DNA of 37,050 nt from Gemella haemolysans (lineage in GTDB: Bacteria > Bacillota > Bacilli > Staphylococcales > Gemellaceae): assembly GCF_901873445.1 (NCBI RefSeq), contig NZ_CABFLN010000015.1, positions 1 through 37,050 of the forward strand, given 5' to 3'. The notes under the pieces were generated by a model, which worked only from the letters and a program-made list of their open reading frames with translations, made no database searches and was not told the origin of the DNA. Numbering within the stretch: the stretch's first letter is position 1; each line of letters starts with the position of its first letter. The translations under genes were made by a program, and so were the position numbers. Shown one piece after another: positions 19,099-26,159 of the stretch.

Positions 19099-20078
19099 TG
19101 AAAAATATCTATGTGATATATGGAGAAAATTTTGAAGCTATTAATGATTATGAGAAAAGTATAGCGAAAAAATATCTTAAGGAACTAGATGAATTTAATT
19201 ATGTAAAAATTAATATGCATGAAAATACAATAGAAACTTTAGTCTATGAGTGTAGAAGTAGTGGATTATTTGGGAATGAGAAAGTAATTGTAGCTGAGAA
19301 TTGTAATTTCTTATTAGCAAAACCTAAAAAAACTAAAGTAGAACATAATGTTGATGCATTGATGAATTACTTAGAGAATATTAATGGAGACGTTGTGTTG
19401 ATTCTAAAAATATCGGATAAGATTGATAGTAGAAAGAAACTAATAAAGAAGATTAAAGAAGCGGGAGAAGTTAAAGAATTTTCTAACTTTAATGAGAAGG
19501 AAATATCAGAGTATATTGTAAAAACAGTAGCAAAGCACGATGTGAAAATTTCTAAAGTTGATACAGAATTCCTAGTGAATTACACTCGTTTGGATTTTGC
19601 TAATATAAAAAAAGAACTTGAAAAACTCCTTTTATATTGTGATGATAAGAAGATAATAACGCGAGAAGATATAGAATTATTAGCAACTAGAAGTTTAGAG
19701 TATGATGTTTTCAGTTTAACCAATGAATTGTTTGGGAAAAATTATGCTAAATTGAGAGTCGTGTTTAATTCATTAGTTTTAAAAAAAGAAGAGCCAATAT
19801 TCTTGCTATCTTTAATTAGCGGTCAATTAAGAATGTATTATAAGGTGAAAGTACTTCTAAATGAACATTATTCACAAAAAGATATAGCTAAGGAATTAGG
19901 AGTTCATCCGTATAGAGTGCAGTTGGCAGCCCAAGGGATCAGAAATTATAGTGTTGATAAAATTATGAAAATATTGATTTTATCAGCTGACTATGATAAG
20001 TTATTAAAATCCTCGTATATGGATAAGTATATTATACTAGATCTTTTTATTAATAAATTAATTGATGAGCTGAAATAG
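19098..20078 (+). CDS. holA: DNA polymerase III delta subunit HolA (YqeN)
   Basis: Clamp-loader wrench subunit that opens the beta sliding clamp. 326 residues, close to Bacillus YqeN. It shows the divergent RecA-like N-terminal domain (IYVIYGENFEAI...), the ESGLFG-equivalent SSGLFGNEKVIV clamp-binding segment, and the C-terminal helical collar (LLSLISGQLRMYYKVKVLL). I take the ATG at 19098, overlapping the comEC TGA, rather than the TTG one codon earlier. GAGG (19084-19087) is the RBS. Following comEC is normal in Bacilli. rpsT, which usually comes next, is missing here and found inverted at 22.8 kb. Confidence 0.94.
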   Translation: MKNIYVIYGENFEAINDYEKSIAKKYLKELDEFNYVKINMHENTIETLVYECRSSGLFGNEKVIVAENCNFLLAKPKKTKVEHNVDALMNYLENINGDVVLILKISDKIDSRKKLIKKIKEAGEVKEFSNFNEKEISEYIVKTVAKHDVKISKVDTEFLVNYTRLDFANIKKELEKLLLYCDDKKIITREDIELLATRSLEYDVFSLTNELFGKNYAKLRVVFNSLVLKKEEPIFLLSLISGQLRMYYKVKVLLNEHYSQKDIAKELGVHPYRVQLAAQGIRNYSVDKIMKILILSADYDKLLKSSYMDKYIILDLFINKLIDELK

Positions 20079-20250
20079 AGACTGATTTGTCAGAAAAAAT
20101 TAATTGCTATTGTATATTTAAATGAATAATAAACACTAAATAAAAGGGATAATTTAAAAACTTTAATCTATACGAAAACTCATAAACATAGTGGTTTATT
20201 TATACTTAAATTCGCCTTATGAAAGCCTTTTAGACATCTAATGACTTTGT
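20079..20250. other. Gene-free stretch after holA
   Basis: 172 bases, A/T-rich. I see no open frame with an RBS, no tRNA-like fold and no strong hairpin. This is where rpsT would lie in the usual Bacilli order, but no rpsT remnant is visible. Confidence 0.5.
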
Positions 20251-20310
20251 GGAAGTGGCTCGAAAAAATCGATTTCTCTGAAATCATGATTTTCGAGTCA
20301 CTTCCTTTTA
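20251..20310. repeat. 60-bp palindromic element, copy 2
   Basis: A near-perfect hairpin. GGAAGTG/CACTTCC, then GCTCGAAAA/TTTTCGAGT (one G-T), AATC/GATT with a 2-base bulge, and GATTT/AAATC close on a CTCTG loop. CTTTTATTTTCTTTATT follows, so it can terminate the comE-holA transcript. It matches 11131-11190 over its whole length. Confidence 0.8.
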
Positions 20311-20405
20311 TTTTCTTTATTCAGATAATTATAAGTTGTTTAACAAAAAATATTTCACAAAAAACAAAAAATTCAGATAAATTAGTTTATTATAATTTGA
20401 TATAG

Positions 20406-20414
20406 TGATATAAT
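20406..20414 (+). promoter_or_regulatory. Extended -10 promoter of the transsulfuration gene pair
   Basis: TGATATAAT, a perfect extended -10, with only a weak A/T -35 region. It precedes GAGGT (20442-20446), which sets the start at 20455. No S-box or T-box leader is present: the leader is only about 35 nt. Confidence 0.55.
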
Positions 20415-20454
20415 AATATTGTTAAAATAGAAAAATAAAATGAGGTATCGTTTA

Positions 20455-21540
20455 ATGAAGAAAATAGAAACTAAATTAGCTCAATTAGGAAACAGAAAGG
20501 ATAAGGTAACTGGAGCAATAGTGACGCCGATATATTTATCGACAGCTTATGCTCACCCTGGATTAGGAGAAAGTACAGGATATGATTATACGAGAACTAA
20601 AAATCCAACTCGAACTATTTTAGAGGAAGGTTTATGTGAACTTGAAGAAGGGTGTCGTGCGATAGCGACTAGTTCAGGGATGAGTGCTATTCAACTAGTT
20701 TTTGAACTATTTGATTTAAATAGTGAATTCTTAGTGTCTAGAGACTTATATGGGGGAAGTTTTAGATACTTTGATGAGTTAGAACGTAAAGGTGCTCAGA
20801 AATTTATCTATTTCACAGATGAAAAAGATCTTGAATATAAAATTACAGATAATACAAAAGCGGTATTTATAGAAACTCCAACTAATCCATTAATGCAAGA
20901 AGTTGACATAGAGAGAGTTGCTCAGATTTCTAAGTCAAAAAATGCGTTATTAATTGTTGATAATACTTTATTAACACCATTAAGACAAAAACCGTTAACA
21001 TTAGGTGCAGATATTGTTGTTCATTCTGCAACTAAATATTTAACAGGTCACAACGATATACTTGCTGGTGCTGTGATTACAAATGATGAACAAATAGGAG
21101 AGAGATTGGCGTGGATTTCTAATACGACTGGTGCTGTATTATCAGCATTTGATAGCTGGTTATTTGTTAGAAGTTTAAAAACATTGCCACTTCGTTTTAA
21201 TCAACAAGAAAAAAATGCTAAAAAATTAGCTGAAGAATTAGCGAAACATCCAGAGGTGAAAGAAGTATTATATCCGAAAAAAGGAGCTATGCTTAGTTTC
21301 AAATTAAATGATGCTACTAAAATTGATAAATTTTTACGTTCATTAAGAGTTGCTACTTTTGCTGAGAGTTTAGGTGGTGTAGAAACATTAGTAACTTATC
21401 CTACTACTCAAACTCATTTTGATATTCCAGAGGAACTACGTTTATCTTATGGACTTACTCCAGATTTACTAAGAATTTCTGTAGGTGTAGAAGATGCTGA
21501 AGATTTAGTTGAAGATTTTCTAAGAGCATTAGAAGCGTAG
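20455..21540 (+). CDS. Trans-sulfuration PLP enzyme (cystathionine gamma-synthase/gamma-lyase family, MetI-like)
   Basis: Cys/Met metabolism PLP enzyme, 361 residues. It begins KKIETKLAQLGNRKD, followed by GESTGYDYTRTKNPTR, the N-terminal signature of this family. The Schiff-base Lys is in VHSATKYLTGHND. SSGMSAI and ETPTNPLMQ contact PLP. The opening resembles Bacillus MetI (O-acetylhomoserine-utilising cystathionine gamma-synthase) more than gamma-lyase, but substrate choice cannot be settled by eye. The ATG at 20440 would overlap its own RBS, so 20455 is chosen. It is followed after 10 bases by a MalY/PatB-type lyase, making a likely Cys-Met interconversion or H2S-producing pair. Confidence 0.88.
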   Translation: MKKIETKLAQLGNRKDKVTGAIVTPIYLSTAYAHPGLGESTGYDYTRTKNPTRTILEEGLCELEEGCRAIATSSGMSAIQLVFELFDLNSEFLVSRDLYGGSFRYFDELERKGAQKFIYFTDEKDLEYKITDNTKAVFIETPTNPLMQEVDIERVAQISKSKNALLIVDNTLLTPLRQKPLTLGADIVVHSATKYLTGHNDILAGAVITNDEQIGERLAWISNTTGAVLSAFDSWLFVRSLKTLPLRFNQQEKNAKKLAEELAKHPEVKEVLYPKKGAMLSFKLNDATKIDKFLRSLRVATFAESLGGVETLVTYPTTQTHFDIPEELRLSYGLTPDLLRISVGVEDAEDLVEDFLRALEA

Positions 21541-21550
21541 GGGGAGAAAA

Positions 21551-22735
21551 ATGACTAGAGTAGAAGAATTTGTAAAGAAATACTATGTTGAAAGAAGAAA
21601 TACAAATAGTTTAAAATGGGATGCTTTGGAAGAACGCTTTGGTGATCCTGAATTACTAGCTTTATGGGTAGCTGATATGGAATTCAAAACTCCCGAAAGT
21701 ATTAGAGAAGCGTTGAGTGAACGAGTAGCACACGGAGTGTTTGGTTATACTAAATTGCCAGAAAGTTATTATAATGAATATAAAAACTGGCATAAAGAAA
21801 AATACAATTTTGAAGTAGATAAACAATGGATAAGATTTGCTCCTGGTATAGTTCAAGCTATATTATGGGTGATTCAAGCGTATACTAAAAAAGAAGAGGC
21901 GGTTATTATAATGCCACCTGTATACTATCCTTTTGCTAATTCTATTAAAAATAGTGGTAGAAAATTAGTAGAGTCTCCATTACTAGAAGAAGACGGTAAA
22001 TTCAAGATAGATTTTGAAACTTTTGAAAAAGAAATTAGAGAAAATGATGTTAAATTATATATTCATTGCTCACCTCATAATCCAGTCGGAAGAGTTTGGT
22101 CATTAGAAGAGCAGAGAAGAGTATTTGAAATTTGCGAAAAATATGATGTTCTTGTATTATCAGATGAAATTCACCAAGACTTTACATATGAGAGTCATAA
22201 ACAAATTTCAGCATTAGCATTAGATGAAGGTAGATATAACAATCGTTTAATAGTAGCTAATTCTGGCTCAAAAACTTTCAATCTTGCTTCATTAGTGCAT
22301 GCAACACTTTTAATCCCAGATAGTAATATTCGTGAACAATTTGATAAATTTAGTAAAGAAAATCTAGGAGCTGAGCCAAGTTTATTAGGACAAATAGCTC
22401 TTGAAGCCGGCTATAGAGACGGAAAAGATTGGGTAGAAGGATTAAAAGCAATAATTCGATACAATTATAATTTAATTCATGATACATTATCTCAAAAAGT
22501 ACCAGAAATTAAAGTTTATCCATTAGAAGGAACATATCTAGTATTTTTAAACCTTGAGAAAGTTTTAAATGGGAAAACTACGAAACAATTTATTCAAGAT
22601 GAATGCGGCCTAGCGATTGACTTTGGTCACTGGTTTGGAAAAGGATATAATAGTTATATAAGAATTAATCTAGCAACTAGTCCAGAAAATATAAAAGAAG
22701 CTGCTGAAAGAATAGTTGAAAATTGTAAAAAATAG
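21551..22735 (+). CDS. MalY/PatB-family C-S lyase (cystathionine beta-lyase type aminotransferase)
   Basis: Fold-type I PLP enzyme, 394 residues. Family marks are WVADMEFKTPESI near the N-terminus, HGVFGYTKLPESYY, CSPHNPVGRVWS, LSDEIHQDF and the Lys-bearing NSGSKTFNLAS. Enzymes of this type cleave cystathionine or cysteine to pyruvate, ammonia and homocysteine or H2S. GGGGGAG sits 4 bases before the ATG, and the gene shares a transcript with the MetI-like enzyme. Oral bacteria often make H2S with such enzymes; that role is inference here. Confidence 0.92.
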   Translation: MTRVEEFVKKYYVERRNTNSLKWDALEERFGDPELLALWVADMEFKTPESIREALSERVAHGVFGYTKLPESYYNEYKNWHKEKYNFEVDKQWIRFAPGIVQAILWVIQAYTKKEEAVIIMPPVYYPFANSIKNSGRKLVESPLLEEDGKFKIDFETFEKEIRENDVKLYIHCSPHNPVGRVWSLEEQRRVFEICEKYDVLVLSDEIHQDFTYESHKQISALALDEGRYNNRLIVANSGSKTFNLASLVHATLLIPDSNIREQFDKFSKENLGAEPSLLGQIALEAGYRDGKDWVEGLKAIIRYNYNLIHDTLSQKVPEIKVYPLEGTYLVFLNLEKVLNGKTTKQFIQDECGLAIDFGHWFGKGYNSYIRINLATSPENIKEAAERIVENCKK

Positions 22736-22743
22736 TAATAATG

Positions 22744-22791
22744 ATAAGGAAGAATAAAGATGAAAAATCTATTTTTTTCCTTATTTTTTAT
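22744..22791 (+). terminator. Terminator after the C-S lyase
   Basis: ATAAGGAA (22744-22751) pairs with TTCCTTAT (22777-22784), with an inner AGAT/ATCT helix, then TTTTTTATT. Confidence 0.8.
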
Positions 22792-22798
22792 TGTAAAT

Positions 22799-22825
22799 AA
22801 AAAACTACTCAGAAGTCTGAGTAGT
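22799..22825 (-). terminator. Terminator of rpsT
   Basis: A perfect 10-bp stem ACTACTCAGA/TCTGAGTAGT with a 2-base center (22804-22825). On the minus strand it is followed by a run of T (22804-22799). Confidence 0.85.
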
Positions 22826-22832
22826 CTTATAA

Positions 22833-23075
22833 TTATTTAGCTAGGTTTGATTTATATCTAGCAGCTGCATTTTTGTGGATTAAATTAGTTTTAGCAGCTT
22901 TATCGATTTTTTTGTAAGCAAGGTTTACTAACTCTGCAGCGTTAGCAGCACCTTCAGATTTAGCTACTTTAGCTTTTTTAATAGCTGTACGCATTTCAGA
23001 TTTTTTTGCTGTGTTAGCAGCGTTTGTTTTAGCATCTTTTCTTACGCTTAATACTGATGATTTAATGTTTGGCAT
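22833..23075 (-). CDS. rpsT: 30S ribosomal protein S20
   Basis: 80 residues beginning MPNIKSSVLSVRKDAK, the canonical S20 opening, and all basic-helical. AGGAGGTGA lies directly upstream, 8 bases from the ATG at 23075. An in-frame GTG at 23084 is part of this Shine-Dalgarno sequence and is not the start. The gene is monocistronic with its own promoter and terminator. In most Bacilli rpsT follows holA; here it is on the opposite strand, 2.7 kb away, behind two metabolic genes. Confidence 0.97.
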   Translation of the reverse strand: MPNIKSSVLSVRKDAKTNAANTAKKSEMRTAIKKAKVAKSEGAANAAELVNLAYKKIDKAAKTNLIHKNAAARYKSNLAK

Positions 23076-23170
23076 TCGATTCACCTCCTGGTCCTTATTT
23101 TTATTACTAAGAAATATTAATTAATATTCTTAATTACAATGAATTAAGTGTTGTTAGATACAACTACCTC

Positions 23171-23199
23171 ATTTTAACATATTAAAATTGTAAATGCAA
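23171..23199 (-). promoter_or_regulatory. Promoter of rpsT
   Basis: On the minus strand: TTGCAT (23199-23194), a 17-bp spacer ending in TGT, then TAAAAT (23176-23171), so it is also an extended -10. The leader is about 90 nt and holds a GTTGT/ACAAC hairpin and a 16-base A/T palindrome (23113-23128). Confidence 0.65.
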
Positions 23200-23257
23200 G
23201 GTATTTTCATATTTTTTTTATCTACAAGTTATTTTTTAAGAATTTTTTATATTTTGG

Positions 23258-23287
23258 TTGACTAATAACTATAATGTATGTTAGTAT
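23258..23287 (+). promoter_or_regulatory. Possible promoter of the queT leader
   Basis: TTGACT (23258-23263) with TAGTAT (23282-23287) after 18 bases. A second candidate -10 (TATAAT, 23344-23349) lies inside a 14-base palindrome and has no good -35. The first would give a leader of about 155 nt. Confidence 0.45.
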
Positions 23288-23319
23288 ATAGGACGTTGAT
23301 ATTTAATTTTACATAGGTA

Positions 23320-23430
23320 AGGTTATTTGTCTTCTGACTTTATTATAATAAAAGATGTTTGAGAGATCCATCTATAAAAAAAACCTGAAGTACTGGTTTC
23401 TCAAGATTAGTACTTCTTTATTTTCTCTTA
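23320..23430 (+). promoter_or_regulatory. Structured queT leader with attenuator; candidate preQ1-I-like riboswitch
   Basis: A small hairpin AGATG/CATCT (23353-23357, 23369-23373) with an 11-base loop is followed directly by the A-rich tail ATAAAAAAAACCTGA. This is the layout of a class-I preQ1 aptamer. Next comes a terminator stem GAAGTACT/AGTACTTC (23387-23394, 23409-23416) with TTTATTTTCT. The aptamer loop TTGAG can pair with CTCAA in the terminator loop, and AGGTT (23320-23324) with AACCT (23382-23386), giving alternative folds. Against it: the loop lacks the UAGC with its ligand-reading C, and tail-loop pairing is poor. The attenuator is well supported; ligand identity is not. Confidence 0.55.
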
Positions 23431-23449
23431 AACAAGACAAGGAGATATA

Positions 23450-23977
23450 ATGAGAAATAATACAGTTAAAGTTTTAACTATTCAAGCGTTAATCGCAGCG
23501 ATTTATGTTGTATTAACATTAGCTATTGCGCCATTTTCATACGGTGCTATCCAATTTCGTATAAGTGAATCACTTTCACAATTAGTAGTGTTTAGTAAAA
23601 AATATTGGTTCCCAATTACTTTAGGAGTGGCAATTGCTAATATCTTTAGTCCACTTGGTATAGTAGATGTGTTCTTTGGAACTTTAGGAACAGGATTAGC
23701 TTTAGCAATCAGTATTTTTGTTTTTAAATTTGTAAAAAATAGAATTGCTAGACACATTATTAATATTATTTTATACCTAGTTATTTGTATGCCAATTATT
23801 GCATATGAAATTACTATTTTTAGTGGTGATAATTCAGCTAGAGTACCATTCGAGTTTGGTGCGTTTACAGCTATCTACGGATCACTTCTTTTATCACAAG
23901 TAATCGTTATGGTTATCGGTATTGTTATTACTGAAGCATTAAATAAAGCGATTGATCTTAAAAAAGTATTCGAATAA
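23450..23977 (+). CDS. queT: Queuosine precursor ECF transporter substrate-binding subunit QueT
   Basis: Membrane S-component, 175 residues with about five to six helices. The family block GAIQFRISESLSQL (about 31-44) and the IANIFSPLGIVDVFFGTLGT region are the QueT signature. It is expected to bind preQ1 or a related 7-deazaguanine and work with a shared ECF energizing module, not encoded here. No queuosine synthesis gene is nearby, consistent with salvage (inference). AAGGAG lies 6 bases before the ATG. An attenuator leader precedes it and a terminator follows. Confidence 0.9.
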   Translation: MRNNTVKVLTIQALIAAIYVVLTLAIAPFSYGAIQFRISESLSQLVVFSKKYWFPITLGVAIANIFSPLGIVDVFFGTLGTGLALAISIFVFKFVKNRIARHIINIILYLVICMPIIAYEITIFSGDNSARVPFEFGAFTAIYGSLLLSQVIVMVIGIVITEALNKAIDLKKVFE

Positions 23978-23988
23978 TATTTATATAG

Positions 23989-24017
23989 AATCGTTAGGAA
24001 AATTCCTAGCGATTTTT
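23989..24017 (+). terminator. Terminator after queT
   Basis: AATCGTTAGG (23989-23998) pairs with CCTAGCGATT (24005-24014) with one T-G wobble around a six-base loop, then TTTTTT. Confidence 0.88.
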
Positions 24018-24030
24018 TTATTATAAATTA

Positions 24031-24061
24031 TTGACTCTCACGTAACGTCATAGTATATAAT
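24031..24061 (+). promoter_or_regulatory. MerR-type promoter with 19-bp spacer and embedded dyad operator
   Basis: TTGACT (24031-24036) and TATAAT (24056-24061) are separated by 19 bp, the long spacer that MerR-family activators correct by twisting DNA. The spacer holds the dyad ACT-N3-ACGT-A-ACGT-N3-AGT (24034-24054), centred on 24044. It lies 45 bases before the MerR gene, so autoregulation is very likely. Confidence 0.85.
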
Positions 24062-24105
24062 AAGAATATCACTAGTGAAATATTATATATTATAGAGGGA
24101 TGATT

Positions 24106-24843
24106 ATGAGGATAAATGAAGTTGTGAAACTTACTGGAGTAAGTGCAAGAACATTACAATATTATGATGAAATTGGTTTACTAATTCCTCAAAAGTTAGA
24201 TAACGGTTATAGAGATTATACTGAGGAAAATTTAGAGAAATTACAAAAAATATTATTCTATAGATTTCTTAAGTTTAAGTTAAATGATATAAAAGAATTA
24301 CTGGAAGGCGAAATTGATAATTTAAAAATACTTGAACAACAACGTGAATTAATTTTAAGAGAAAAAGAAAAGTTTGAAGTGATTTTATATAATATAGAAA
24401 AAACAATTAGCAATTATAAAGGAGAACAAACAATGACAATAGAAGAAAAATTTAATGGATTTAAAAAAGAGGATCTAAATAAGTATGAAAATCAAGCAGT
24501 TGAAAAGTATGGTAAAGATACAATTGAAGAATCTAAAAAGCGTCAAAGTGGAAGAGAAGAAATAGTAACCGAAGAATTTAATGAAGTATTTCGTTCGATG
24601 GCGAAATTCAAAGATGAAAATGTAGATGTTGCGGAAAAAGAAGTACAATCTAAGGTAGAAGATTTATATAATAATATGAACGAATATGCTTTTGATTGTA
24701 GTATAGAAGTCTTCTCATATATAGGGAAAGGATATGTTTATAACCCAGAATTCAAAAAAAATATAGATAAATTTGGTGAAGGTGTAGCAGAGTATACATC
24801 TAAAGCAATAGAGAAATATTGTAGTGACAGATTAAATAAATAA
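24106..24843 (+). CDS. MerR-family regulator with TipAS antibiotic-recognition domain
   Basis: 245 residues. The N-terminal MerR winged helix (MRINEVVKLTGVSARTLQYYDEIGLL, then GYRDYTEENLEKL) is followed by a dimerisation coiled coil to about 105. The C-terminal domain, starting about 112 (MTIEEKFNGFKKEDLNKYENQAVEKYG...), matches TipAS, which binds thiopeptide and other large ligands in Streptomyces TipAL. The start is ATG 24106, because GAGGG ends directly at the other ATG (24100). An internal ATG begins the TipAS part, as in TipA, but I see no strong RBS for it. It is not adjacent to a transporter, so it may act mainly on its own promoter and remote targets. Confidence 0.92.
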   Translation: MRINEVVKLTGVSARTLQYYDEIGLLIPQKLDNGYRDYTEENLEKLQKILFYRFLKFKLNDIKELLEGEIDNLKILEQQRELILREKEKFEVILYNIEKTISNYKGEQTMTIEEKFNGFKKEDLNKYENQAVEKYGKDTIEESKKRQSGREEIVTEEFNEVFRSMAKFKDENVDVAEKEVQSKVEDLYNNMNEYAFDCSIEVFSYIGKGYVYNPEFKKNIDKFGEGVAEYTSKAIEKYCSDRLNK

Positions 24844-24863
24844 AAAAGCTAAAAATATTCTAA

Positions 24864-24896
24864 AATAGTTTTTTTAAAAAAATTAAAAAAACTATT
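24864..24896. terminator. A/T-rich hairpin between the MerR gene and the rplJ promoter
   Basis: AATAGTTTTTTT and AAAAAAACTATT form a perfect 12-bp stem with a 9-base A-rich loop. It has a single G-C pair, so it is a weak terminator at best. Its 3' end runs into the rplJ -35 box. Confidence 0.45.
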
Positions 24897-24923
24897 GACA
24901 AATGAAATTATATATATTAAAAT
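24895..24923 (+). promoter_or_regulatory. Promoter of rplJ-rplL
   Basis: A consensus TTGACA (24895-24900), 17-bp spacer, TAAAAT (24918-24923). Confidence 0.85.
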
Positions 24924-24929
24924 AACTAA

Positions 24930-25060
24930 GTCAGTTGAAAATGTACCGTAGACAGTAGGGGGAGAAATCCTTAATTAACCTACCGAGGACAAAATTCGAA
25001 AAGAAACTTATGTGCCTTTTTGTATGTTCTCGCATGCAAGAAGGTTTTTTTAATGGTACT
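24930..25060 (+). promoter_or_regulatory. L10 ribosomal-protein leader with attenuator
   Basis: About 150 nt of untranslated leader before rplJ. GTACCGTAGACAGTAGGGGG (24943-24962) and ACCTACCGAGGAC have the look of the Firmicute L10 leader that binds L10(L12)4. An attenuator follows: 25015-25026 pairs with 25033-25044 (CCTT-T-TTG-TATG with CATG-CAA-G-AAGG, two wobbles), then seven T. L10 binding is expected to favour this terminator. AGGAGG precedes the rplJ ATG. Confidence 0.85.
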
Positions 25061-25092
25061 GAAATTGATAAATCTACTTAGGAGGAAGTTCA

Positions 25093-25593
25093 ATGTCAAA
25101 AGCTATTGAGAGAAAACAAGAGTTAGTAAATCAAATCGCAGAAGAAATTAAAGCAAGTTCTTCAGTTGTTATTGCTGACTACCGTGGATTAAACGTTGCG
25201 GAAGTAACAGAATTACGTAACAACATGCGTAACGAAGGTTTAACTTTTAAAGTTTATAAAAACTCATTAGTTCGTCGTGCGATGGAGCAAGCAGGAATTG
25301 AAGGATTAGACGAAGTTCTAACTGGACCAAATGCTTTTGCTTTCTCAACAGACGATGCTGTAGCTCCTGCTAGAGTTTTAAACGATTTCGCTAAAGAACA
25401 CGAAAACTTAGAACTAAAAGCTGGTGTTATAGAAGGAAAAGTTGCAGATCAAGCTGAAATTAAAGCTATCGCTACATTACCAAGTCGCGAAGGATTACTT
25501 TCAATGTTACTATCTGTATTAACAGCGCCAATGCGCAATACTGCTTTAGCTGTTAAAGCTGTTGCAGACCAAAAAGCTGAACAAGAAGCTTAA
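25093..25593 (+). CDS. rplJ: 50S ribosomal protein L10
   Basis: 166 residues, standard length. It opens [19 protein letters not shown], with the [15 protein letters not shown] and [15 protein letters not shown]-binding segments and the C-terminal helix ([19 protein letters not shown]) that carries L12 dimers. It is the base of the ribosomal stalk, and binding of L10(L12)4 to the upstream leader provides feedback. Codon use is strongly biased, as in highly expressed genes. Confidence 0.98.
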   Translation: MSKAIERKQELVNQIAEEIKASSSVVIADYRGLNVAEVTELRNNMRNEGLTFKVYKNSLVRRAMEQAGIEGLDEVLTGPNAFAFSTDDAVAPARVLNDFAKEHENLELKAGVIEGKVADQAEIKAIATLPSREGLLSMLLSVLTAPMRNTALAVKAVADQKAEQEA

Positions 25594-25643
25594 TAAACAA
25601 CAATATTAAAAATATATAATTTAAAAATCGGAGGAAATTTATA

Positions 25644-26006
25644 ATGACTAAAGAACAAATTTTAGACGCTATCAAAGAAATGTCAGTTTTAGAATTAAAC
25701 GACTTAGTAAAAGCAATTGAAGAAGAATTCGGAGTAACTGCTGCTGCACCTGTAGCTGTAGTTGGTGGAGCTGCTGCTGGAGCTGCTGAAGAAAAAACTG
25801 AATTTGACGTAGTTTTAGCTAACGCTGGAGACTCAAAAATTAAAGTAATCAAAGTTGTTCGTGAAATCACTGGAGACGGACTAAAAGAAGCTAAAGAAAA
25901 AGTTGATGGTGCGCCAGCAACACTTAAAGAAGGAGTTTCTAAAGAAGAAGCTGAAGAAATCAAAGCTAAATTAGAAGAAGTTGGAGCAACTGTAGAAGTT
26001 AAATAA
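25644..26006 (+). CDS. rplL: 50S ribosomal protein L7/L12
   Basis: 120 residues. N-terminal dimerisation domain ([28 protein letters not shown]), an Ala/Gly-rich hinge (about 37-52) and the globular factor-binding domain ([24 protein letters not shown]...). GGAGG is 9 bases before the ATG. It is separated from rplJ by 50 bases with no terminator, so it is cotranscribed. Confidence 0.98.
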   Translation: MTKEQILDAIKEMSVLELNDLVKAIEEEFGVTAAAPVAVVGGAAAGAAEEKTEFDVVLANAGDSKIKVIKVVREITGDGLKEAKEKVDGAPATLKEGVSKEEAEEIKAKLEEVGATVEVK

Positions 26007-26049
26007 TTTCTAATCTAAGTAGATAAAAAGATAGATGTAAATAAACAAT

Positions 26050-26070
26050 AATATTCTATTTGAGAATATT
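26050..26070. repeat. Perfect inverted repeat after rplL
   Basis: AATATTCT-ATTTG-AGAATATT, 8-bp arms, A/T-rich and without a T-tract. It may be an mRNA 3'-end stabiliser or processing site between rplL and the terminator. Confidence 0.5.
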
Positions 26071-26088
26071 TGATACGATGATAATAAC

Positions 26089-26140
26089 AAAAATAGTATA
26101 TCTCAAGTGTCTAACTATGGGATATACTATTTTCTTTCAT
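26089..26140 (+). terminator. Terminator after rplL
   Basis: A 13-bp stem AAAATAGTATATC/GATATACTATTTT (26090-26102, 26121-26133), then CTTTCATTTT. It lies just 20 bases before the next start, so some readthrough into the methyltransferase is likely. Confidence 0.75.
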
Positions 26141-26159
26141 TTTAAGAGGTGTCTTTATT

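Noticed and set aside
20079..20250. Remnant of a transposase or of rpsT after holA
   Set aside because: Reading all frames gave no stretch with recognisable similarity; the sequence is short and A/T-rich.
20310..20454. S-box or T-box leader for the transsulfuration genes
   Set aside because: The distance from -10 to start is too short, and no T-box sequence or terminator-antiterminator pair is visible.
23290..23449. preQ1-II riboswitch before queT
   Set aside because: The long conserved class II layout, with its larger P2 and downstream Shine-Dalgarno-containing helix, is not present; only the small hairpin plus A-rich tail fits class I.
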